From contig ML213533.1 of the NCBI GenBank assembly GCA_004369045.1, forward strand, positions 1 through 64,000: 64,000 nucleotides of DNA, given 5' to 3'. Under the pieces are notes generated by a model. That model was not told the origin of the DNA and ran no database searches. It worked only from the letters and a program-made list of their open reading frames with translations. The position numbers and the translations under genes are program-made. Positions 56,700-64,000 of this stretch are shown here, piece by piece; within the stretch, counting starts at the first letter, position 1, and every line of letters begins with the position of its first letter. The DNA comes from Heliocybe sulcata (lineage: Eukaryota > Basidiomycota > Agaricomycetes > Gloeophyllales > Gloeophyllaceae).

Positions 56700-59600
56700 A
56701 TGTACCACGACCTTCTAGACGACAGTCATTGGGGTCAACCGCCAGAGGGGCTGCAAGGCGATCCAGGGAGGAAGAGGGCAAGTCGAGGTGACCACAGCGT
56801 GCCGTCTTGCCGGTGACCCGCAGCTTAACCGCGCAATAGCTTGTGATCAATGCCGAAAGACCAAGAGCAAGTGCGAGCTCTTGGGGGAGGGTGGACCATG
56901 CAGGAACTGTGCGGAAAGCAACCTAGGTGTGTCATATCGATCTACTATCTACAAAACGCATTAGATAACCGTGAATCTTCCGCAACTCAGTTTGTACATT
57001 CCTTGGTAAGTGTATGCGCCTTCTTGGACGACTATCGCACCGACTCCCTCATAAGGTCCGACATACAAGCGGGGGCCGCCTAAAGGGTACCTCCATGCCA
57101 TTGAACAGAGATGGTATCAGGCAGAAACCATCTTGGGCGCCATTCTAGCATCTCCCGATCCGCGCGCAAAGGCCATCGTATCGGCGTTGCAGCGTGATGG
57201 CCTTGCACGAGAGGTCTTGAACAGAGTTGATATCGGTCCGTTTGTGAGCTTACCCCGTTTAATCTGCCATGCCACTGTTTCATGTAATCCACCTGTGCTG
57301 GCTACGTAGGGACCGACTGGTCGAGCCTCACAACCCGCCGGTGCAACAATGGAAGACCTATTCCATTCCTTCATCGCCACAAATGAACGACAAACCCAGA
57401 GGCAGTCAAGAGTATCGCGAGAAATAGTCTCGACCAGCAAAGGTTGGGGTCGGTACTACTAAGCGTACATTTTCGGTCTTAACGTATCTCTTCAGATAGC
57501 AGGCTGACTCCGACTCAAGCTGCGGCATGGCAAGACCGCCTGACGACCCTACTGGGTGCCTCACCGCGCAACAATGCGTCCGGCAGCACGTCCCAGTTCA
57601 GCACACCCCAAGAATCTGCCTCTGATACTTTTAGCGAACCTGACACGTCCAGGCGCAGGCTACGTGCATCACCGCCGGACCTAAGCACCTTACTTACGAT
57701 GGATGGTTCTTCTGGTGCGAGAGCAACTATTGTTTCACCCTTAGGCACTGAATGGTGCCTCAGACGATAACGAAGAAGCAGGATATACCGATGATGAAAG
57801 CTCTCAAGCAGTCGGTCAGCTCTCCTTGGATGAGAATCACGAAGTAGGGTGGTCATCTCTTCTGTGAGGCTTTAATCATAATGTGCACTGCAGGTCCGTT
57901 ACCACGGTGAAGCAAGCGGTCTGCACTTATTGGGCCAGCAAGAGCGCACCGATGATCGGAAGGAGGACGGTATATGGTAAGGTCCTCTTCTAATTTCACA
58001 GTTCTCACACTTATGATACCCCAGGAATTTGCCCATGGCGCGTGTTTGGCCTCATGCACCCAATGCCGTCCTCCGCTACGAAGAAGAAGAAGATATACAA
58101 GTTCCGCTACCGCCTATTGAGCAACGTGATCGCCTGGTTAATCTGTACTTTATCTACTTCCACCCTTCTTTCCCCGTGATCAACAAGAAGCGATTCCTGG
58201 AAGCCTATGAAGCCAGGTAATGTCTCCTACTTTCATGTATGCATTCCAGTTTATCGATAGCGATGCTGGTACTGCAGCAAGCAAGAGTATGTCGACAGTC
58301 AGACTCTCAAGCTCATATCTAATTATGACTGCTCGTCACCACAGCCCGTCGACGTCGACATTGAGGGGATCGCAGAGGTTGTCGAAGCTGCTGCTGTGCT
58401 CGATGTTCTCGATATCGGAACGGTACTGTATTGATGAGACCACGAGGGTGAAGAAGGGGGAGATGTATGAGCATGGATGTGAATATCTGGACTATGCGAG
58501 GGTAGTTTTGAGTGAGCCTGTTTCCCTGGTTTCCTTTGTTACGTACGCCTGATCCGTCGACAGACAGAGTGTATCACCATAGCAGACTGTCGACTTGTCA
58601 AGCACTACTGCTTCTAGGGATTCGTGAATTCGGGATAGGTATGTCCATCTGGGATCTTCGTACCTTCGACTCGTACATAACTTGGCACTGCAGGATCTGT
58701 TGAGCATGGATGGCTCTACATCGGTAAGTAGATCTGCTATGCAGTTACTCAGTCAGACTGGACCTCTAATGATGAACACTAGGTATGGCCAGCCACATGG
58801 TACGATCTTTGGCCATATCAGCACTTCATATTCCCTGATGCCCCTTGCTACACCAGGCACAGGATTTGGGATTGCATAGGCAGCTTGACCGGTGGCAACA
58901 CCAAGGGAAAGAGCTCTTTACCGAGGAAGACACAAAAATACGGAGGCAAGTATGGTGGTGTTGTAACATCGCAGACAAATACGTGTCTGTGTATATGGGT
59001 AGGTCGCCGTGTCATCGGCCAGCATCTGCGCTGAACAGTTACAGGCCGACCTGTATGTGTCAAGGAAGCCGACTTTGACACGGCACTTCCCGATGTCCGT
59101 CAGGTAGACGTTTGCTCGCATATGTTGCGTCCCTTGTCCTAACATCATAAACAGGAGGACGAAGAGGAATTTGGTCAGTGGCTGCCTTACCCTCACCCTT
59201 CAGGACCCACGCCCAGCGATCCTAAGTCGTACGTGCCGGTAGCGTCTCACGTACAGAGCTGCTTCCGTGCGATGTCCTCGCTTGGTACGCACTCCCTTAT
59301 TTCTTTCCACGTCGAAAGCTGATTTTTGTGGCGGTAGCCATCATTATTGGCCACATCGTCGACCAGGTCTATCCGATCCGCGGCAAACACAATCAAGCGC
59401 GGATAGCAGAATCGCAGCGGCTGGAGCAGGCGTTGCAGCGCTGGTATCTGGCCCTCGACGAGTGCTTACAGTACGCCGGGTCTACCGCGGCTCCACCGCC
59501 GCCGCCGCATGTGCTCGTGCTCCATATGATGTACTGGGCGACCGTCCTTCTGCTGCACCGTGCCTTGTAAGAGCCAATTTCACTACAACGTATGCCCTTC

Positions 59601-60683
59601 AGCGGTCTGACCCTTCTGCTCTAGTTTCCCAAGAAAGTCAGAGTAAGCATAGGCTTTGCCATGCATGCCCCCTTACTGAACTTGTTTATGAAGCCACGAA
59701 GAAATTAAGTCGCAGACGCCTGAGCATGTCTATGCAAGAGCTCGCACCGAGTGTCAGGGAGCTGCGAATCATATCAGTGCTATAGGTACCTTCGGTGCAG
59801 CTCATCCTATGTGCGGAGCTGACTTGCGGCTCAGCCGTCACCTATGACAAGGCTTTTGGTCTGCGACATTCGCCTCCTTTCCTGACATCGTACATCCTGG
59901 GAGCCGGGTACGCATGTCTACTGTACCGCCTGATTGCGCAATGCTGATTTATGTTCGTTTAGCATTATGCACATCGTTACTTGTCAGTGACCTGTCTATG
60001 TAAGCTGTCCGGAAAGGGACTAACAACTCAGTACTATAGTGAGCGCAAACTCTACTGACGTCCAGGCGTCTCTGGCCCTGCGACAATGCTTGGAGTCCTT
60101 GAAGGAGACCGGGGTACGTCTGCTTCACTTGATCTTCCAGGACTCCCCGGCCGACATGTGATCGTAGGTCACCTGGCCAAGCGCCGCCCGCGCTTGGGAG
60201 CTCCTGAACGGGGTGAAAGTCCAATTCGAAGGCATCCTGACGCCTCTCGTAAATGCGCCCGCGCGACAGAAGCGGGCTGCAGAGGAAGAGCCCGACAACC
60301 AGGGGCAGGGCTACCCTGAGGCGGTCAAGCGGGGCTCCGAGGTTGACGGGGCCACGTACAACGCTGGCGCGAACTACCAGGCGTTCGACTCGCGGATGAT
60401 GGCGCAGATGCTCGGGCTGGACGTGCCGGCGGAGACGATAGCTGGCGATGCGGAGTTTCAGGGCAACACTGCGTGGCCATTCACGATCCACTCGCCGTCG
60501 AGCCAGCCGTGGGCTGTACTGAATCAGTTGGATCTCGCGGACTGGAATGTGTTTGGGACGAATACGAATGGGGTGGAGCAGACGGACGGGATGGGGAATG
60601 AGACGCAGGGCGCGGATTGGATGGGGAGTGTTGGGAATGACCAGTACCCGTTTGATGTGTACCGACAGTATCCGCCTCCCTGA
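56700..60683 (+). CDS. Zn2Cys6 transcription factor with fungal-specific regulatory domain
   Basis: My model has 23 exons and 908 residues. Exon ends are 56787, 56926, 57005, 57243, 57442, 57714, 57843, 57976, 58216, 58511, 58638, 58723, 58799, 58998, 59103, 59284, 59566, 59642, 59785, 59907, 59982, 60113 and 60683. Starts are 56700, 56840, 56991, 57056, 57310, 57496, 57764, 57894, 58025, 58345, 58564, 58694, 58783, 58857, 59045, 59155, 59338, 59625, 59694, 59835, 59963, 60040 and 60168. The DNA-binding knuckle is ACDQCRKTKSKCELLGEGGPCRNCAESNLVC, followed by KRGPPKGYLHAIEQRWYQAE, a linker like that of Rgt1-type regulators. The middle homology region runs from LVNLYFIYFHPSFPVINKKRFLEAYEA through RLSTCQALLLLGIREFGIGS, AQDLGLHRQLDRWQ and RRQVWWCCNIADKYVSVYMGRP. 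Four exons are 15-20 nt. An additional 9-nt exon at about 58276-58284 is possible in intron 9 without changing frame. Nuclear; target genes unknown. Confidence 0.85.
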
Positions 60684-60978
60684 GGATTTGGTTTGTGCTG
60701 ATGTCATATTGGATGTACGATGTATGTATGTATTAATAATGAAGCAAGTCGGTAAATGTACGGTATCTAGAATCAAGATATTCTGTTGACCTGGGGCATT
60801 GAGGATATATAGTCCTGTTTTGCGAGGCTTGTGAAGCGGGAGGTGGTCGATGTCGGGCCTTGAGATAGTCCTTGCGTAACCATTGCTTAGGGATACATGA
60901 CGGAGATGTTAGAGATACAGATGTATTTTGAACTGCGTATACACTTGATTCCTCGCAATCGCCTGGCCTTCATCACGT

Positions 60979-61824
60979 TCATGACCAGGCGTCGACGAGG
61001 GAATCCCGCATCTCGCCGATAACGGCGGTGGACTCTTGGCCTTGGAGTTCTGGTAGGATGGTATGTCAGCTTCGGACAGCGTCCAGGGGAGGGCTTGACT
61101 CACTGAAGGTGGCTTCGATGACGCTAATCTCTGTGGCTGTCGTGTCCAAACCGGTGAAGGCACACCAGTCGTTGACTACAAGACCGGCACCGATCACGTC
61201 CGAACCACGATTTACAGTGCCCGCCTGAAGGCCAGTCTTGTCAATAATTTTGCAATGCACGGGTTTCAAAGAACATACCACTAATGGCACTTGTAGCAAA
61301 CTGCTGAGCTCGTCCTGCTCGCTGATGCTCGTCTTGGGGTGGACGAGGCCACCCTGGTTGCTAATCGCGCAATAGCTGCCTACGAGGACGTTGTCGGCGA
61401 CGGTCTGGCGGAAAACCTCGACCTTTAGGACGTCGGCGATGATCTCCTCGGTCTCACGGTCGACGTCGGGGTGGACGAGGGCGACGTGGTCGTTGCAGGC
61501 GATGACGTTGCCGAGGGCGGAGAGGCGCTCCTCGACGCGCTGGAGGGCGACGGCGTCGGGGAGGGAGTTGCGGAGGTGCTGGAGCTCCTGGTCGGTGGTG
61601 GTGGAGGGGACGAGGAGGCCGTGGCGGTTGCCTGCGGTCAGTCTGCCGATGATGCGCGTGCCGCCGATGCTGGTGTGGACGATGGGGACGACATCGCCGA
61701 GCTCGCTCTCGAAGGCGGAGTAGAAGTTTGTGCTGCCTTGGATGCCGACTAGGCAGTAGCCGTTTGTGAGTTTGGAGAAGACTCCGATGTCGTTGCTGTT
61801 CTCGAAGCGGATGCGGGTCGCCAT
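60979..61824 (-). CDS. TIF6: eukaryotic translation initiation factor 6
   Basis: Three minus-strand exons (61824-61279, 61224-61104, 61049-60979) give 245 residues, exactly the size of eIF6/Tif6. The protein is strongly conserved: [163 protein letters not shown], and the C-terminal [16 protein letters not shown]. It binds the 60S subunit, prevents premature joining with 40S, and is needed for 60S biogenesis in the nucleolus. Intron 1 (54 nt, in frame) could be read through without a stop, but the family alignment shows it is spliced. It shares a 154-base spacer with the divergent methyltransferase gene. Confidence 0.97.
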
Positions 61825-61978
61825 TGTCGAAGGGGTTTAGAGACTTGTGCCGCTGTAAATTTGTGCTGTATTGAGATCAAGCCATGCTCGACGACTTATT
61901 ATAACAAAGTTCGCGGCCAATTGCGCTCTCCTTCCAGTCATCTCATACATTCCGGCACCGCTCGAGTCAGCCCAGCTC
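61825..61978. promoter_or_regulatory. short bidirectional promoter region, eIF6 / NDUFAF7-like gene
   Basis: Only 154 bases separate the two divergent start codons, so both promoters must lie here, possibly overlapping the 5' leaders. No clear TATA box is visible. Confidence 0.55.
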
Positions 61979-63554
61979 ATGTTCTTCCCGCGAGCACAGC
62001 GCAACATTGCTAGTCGCCAATTGAGAGGACTGTTCGCTCGGTACCCAAATGCCAAATTGAAGTGGTTTACGGCTGGACGCGGTTATACGTCCGCACCTCC
62101 ACAGAATGGCTATACACAAATCGAAAAGCTGCTGCTAGACAACATCAAGGTCCTACGAGTCAGACTGACTGCCTCAGCAGACGCTCACAATGACACTAGG
62201 CAGCAGGCCCCATCACATTCGCATCCTACATGCAGATGTGTCTAAGCCATCCTACGCACGGATACTACATGAATCCCGCAAACCCGATATTCGGCACCCA
62301 AGGAGACTTTGTTACGAGTCCCGAGATCAGCCAGGTGTTTGGAGAGGTGGGTGTTCTACAGGCTGTGCGCGCGCATAGCATTCAAGGGTCCCAGATAGCT
62401 CTTAGGAGTATGGCTGCTCTCGCAGTGGATGCAGGCTGGGCAGGATCAACGCATCCGCCTCGTTGAGCTGGGTCCTGGTCGAGGGACGTTGATGGAAGAT
62501 ATATTGAGAGTGCGTTTCCCTTACGCGGTATGTCAGAGCGGAACTGACCTTCGTGTTCGGGTATTATTGCAGACGTTTTCTCGCTTCTCGAGTTGCGCCC
62601 AGTCCATCCAGAGCGTGCACCTTATCGAGACGAGCAAACCGTTATGTTCACTACAAGAGAACCGGCTTAAGCCCGTCGCAGAGCGCTTGGGCGCCGACAT
62701 CCATTGGCACGAGGGCCTGGACCTCATGCCCGCCCAAAACGACGCGTTTACAATGGTAGTCGCGCACGAGTTCTTCGACGCGCTGCCCTTTCATGTACTA
62801 CAGGTTCGGTGATTGACTAGGCAGTCTTCTGTTTTGCTCACACATTATGTTCAGAATACAGCCGACGGATGGAAGGAAGTCCTCATCGCCTCCTCACCCG
62901 ACCACTCCGCTGCCGCCGAGACCCCATCCTCCCCCACTCCCTCCTCGAACGCACCCCGCTTCCAAACCTTCCTCTCCCCAACCCCCCTCTCACGTATCCT
63001 ATCCATCTCCTCCCCGCGCTTCACCTCCCTCCCCTCGGGCACGACCCTCGAGGTCAGCCCAGTAGCGTGGAGCATCTCCCGTCAAATCGCGCAGCTCGTC
63101 GGCAGCTCGGGCTGCGCGCTCATCGTCGATTACGGCGCCGACCATTTCTTCGGCAAGTCCTTCAGGGTGCGCCTTCATCTTTCCTCCGCTACCTGGCTGA
63201 CGTGAGCACGCGAGCCAGGCCTTCAAGGCCCACACGGTCGTCGACCCCTTCCTGCTCCCCGGCGAGTGTGATCTGACCGCCAACGTCGACTTTGCGTACC
63301 TCCGCGAGGCAGCGCAGGATCTTGCTGCGCCGTTGGGACCTATAACGCAGGCGGAGTTCCTCCTTGGGATGGGGTTGGAGCAGAGGGTAGATGTGCTAGC
63401 TAGGGCCGCGGGGGAGGACGGGGAGAGGATTAGGGAGGCGGCGGGGAGGCTGGTGGATATGGCGGGTATGGGCGGGGAGTATAAGGTGTTTGGGATGGTC
63501 GGGAGGGAGAGGGAGATGAGCGCGGAGGGGGTGTGGCCGTTTGTGCGGGTGTAG
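61979..63554 (+). CDS. mitochondrial SAM-dependent methyltransferase, NDUFAF7/MidA family
   Basis: Six exons (61979-62149, 62200-62350, 62406-62509, 62573-62803, 62855-63166, 63219-63554) give 434 residues. The N-terminus (MFFPRAQRNIASRQLRGLF) is basic and lacks acids, fitting a mitochondrial presequence. Landmarks are GPITFASYMQMCLSHPTHGYYMNP, FGTQGDFVTSPEISQVFGE, WLLSQWMQAG, the SAM-binding IRLVELGPGRGTLMEDILR, HLIETSKPL, VVAHEFFDALPFHVLQ, ALIVDYGADHFFGKSFRAFKAHTVVDPFLLPGECDLTANVDFAYL and GPITQAEFLLGMGLEQRV. NDUFAF7 symmetrically dimethylates an Arg of complex I subunit NDUFS2 during assembly. A Ser/Pro-rich insertion (SSPDHSAAAETPSSPTPSSN) sits in exon 5. Splice site choice at exon 2-3 (donor GTGTTC at 62351) is needed for FGEVGVWLLSQW. 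Confidence 0.92.
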
Positions 63555-63820
63555 GCGTTAGGCGTGAGGAAGGGTTGGGGAGCTGCGATAGCGATGAGTA
63601 CTTAATCTTTTTAGCATCTTACTGTTCGCCTTACCAAGACCTGACGAGTCTGTCGTTGGTGGCTAGAGTCACGAGTCAGTCTATTTGTTTGGCGCATTGT
63701 TCTACTCGTTGCGGCTCAGTGAAGAACGCAGAGGATTATGATATACGCATGTAGTAAGCTACTTGTTTGTACATGCGGACGTCTTAAAAGTAACTGGAAA
63801 CGGACAGCGACTTTTCCTTT

Positions 63821-64000
63821 TCATTCGCAGCGCAGCTCAACCCAAGGATGTTCCCTGGGATTCCCTCCGACCGTGACGAGACCCGCCTGCTCCGCGTGCT
63901 TGATAAACTTGTAGAAATTGGGTACACTTGCGTTGTCGTGGACCTCCTTGCGGTCCTCGATATTCGAGGCTACCCGACTCCAATGAGGCTTATTATCCCC
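63821..64000 (-). CDS. 3' end of an unidentified gene (possible winged-helix end)
   Basis: The minus strand is open from the window edge to a TGA at 63821-63823 and encodes 59 residues in frame from base 64000: WSRVASNIEDRKEVHDNAS, then VPNFYKFIKHAEQAGLVTVGG, NPREHPWVELRCE. The even amphipathic pattern and ending with a G-x-V-x-x-GG...WVEL segment recall the C-terminal part of OST-HTH/LOTUS-type winged-helix domains, but this is only a resemblance. The competing plus-strand frame (from about 63848) looks less protein-like. The rest of the gene lies outside the window. Confidence 0.6.
   Translation of the reverse strand, partial: GDNKPHWSRVASNIEDRKEVHDNASVPNFYKFIKHAEQAGLVTVGGNPREHPWVELRCE

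Noticed and set aside
61391-61752. Frames opposite eIF6 exon 1 (110 and 93 codons)
   Set aside because: Antisense shadows of a highly conserved GC-rich coding exon.
1-64000. Transposons, virus-derived elements, CRISPR arrays, rRNA genes
   Set aside because: I found no transposase, reverse transcriptase, integrase or capsid-like coding segments, no long terminal repeats, no regular spacer-repeat pattern and no rRNA-like stretch. The repeats present are explained by local gene duplication.

Overview
The window is nuclear DNA of a filamentous basidiomycete, most likely a wood-decay agaricomycete of the polypore type. The evidence is dense short introns (mostly 45-60 nt, GT-AG, with a noticeable GC-AG minority), compact spacing, class I hydrophobins, a GH3 beta-xylosidase, a GMC alcohol oxidase, a fungal acetate kinase, a Git1-like permease and a YCK-type casein kinase. 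Exon models were built by hand from open frames, splice dinucleotides and family conservation. For every gene listed the reading frame closes through all junctions.

Layout. 0.4-4.8 kb: a decayed 3' fragment of a beta-xylosidase gene, then the intact gene. 5.0-7.2 kb: catalase (minus). 8.1-16.8 kb: four class I hydrophobin genes (two minus, then two plus) with duplicated upstream DNA and a 605-base assembly gap. 17.8-29.3 kb: a low-complexity orphan gene, a dienelactone hydrolase-like gene whose nucleophile Cys reads Gly, and a ~3.9 kb tandem duplication. Each unit of that duplication carries a ruined copy of the orphan gene followed by an intact serine beta-lactamase-like gene. 30.4-32.8 kb: casein kinase I (minus). 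35.0-36.7 kb: acetate kinase. 37.2-39.0 kb: a polytopic membrane protein of unknown function. 40.1-42.2 kb: Git1-like transporter. 42.4-42.9 kb: SEM1/DSS1 proteasome subunit (minus). 43.5-44.1 kb: GNAT acetyltransferase. 44.8-46.9 kb: Hst3/Hst4-like sirtuin (minus). 47.9-49.5 kb: PIN-like/auxin-efflux-type carrier (minus). 50.2-50.6 kb: LYR-motif protein (minus). 50.9-53.7 kb: membrane-anchored GMC oxidoreductase (minus). 54.5-56.2 kb: RhoGAP. 56.7-60.7 kb: a Zn2Cys6 regulator in 23 exons. 61.0-61.8 kb: eIF6 (minus), divergent from an NDUFAF7-type mitochondrial methyltransferase (62.0-63.6 kb). 63.8 kb to the edge: the 3' end of an unidentified minus-strand gene.

From 30 kb onward the region is ordinary, well-spaced housekeeping and signalling genes with no evident pathway cluster. 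The first 29 kb behaves like an accessory region: gene families expanded locally by tandem and inverted duplication (hydrophobins, beta-lactamase-like genes, orphan gene, xylosidase 3' end), with copies at all stages of decay and long gene-poor spacers. I saw no convincing transposon, rRNA, intact tRNA or CRISPR array.
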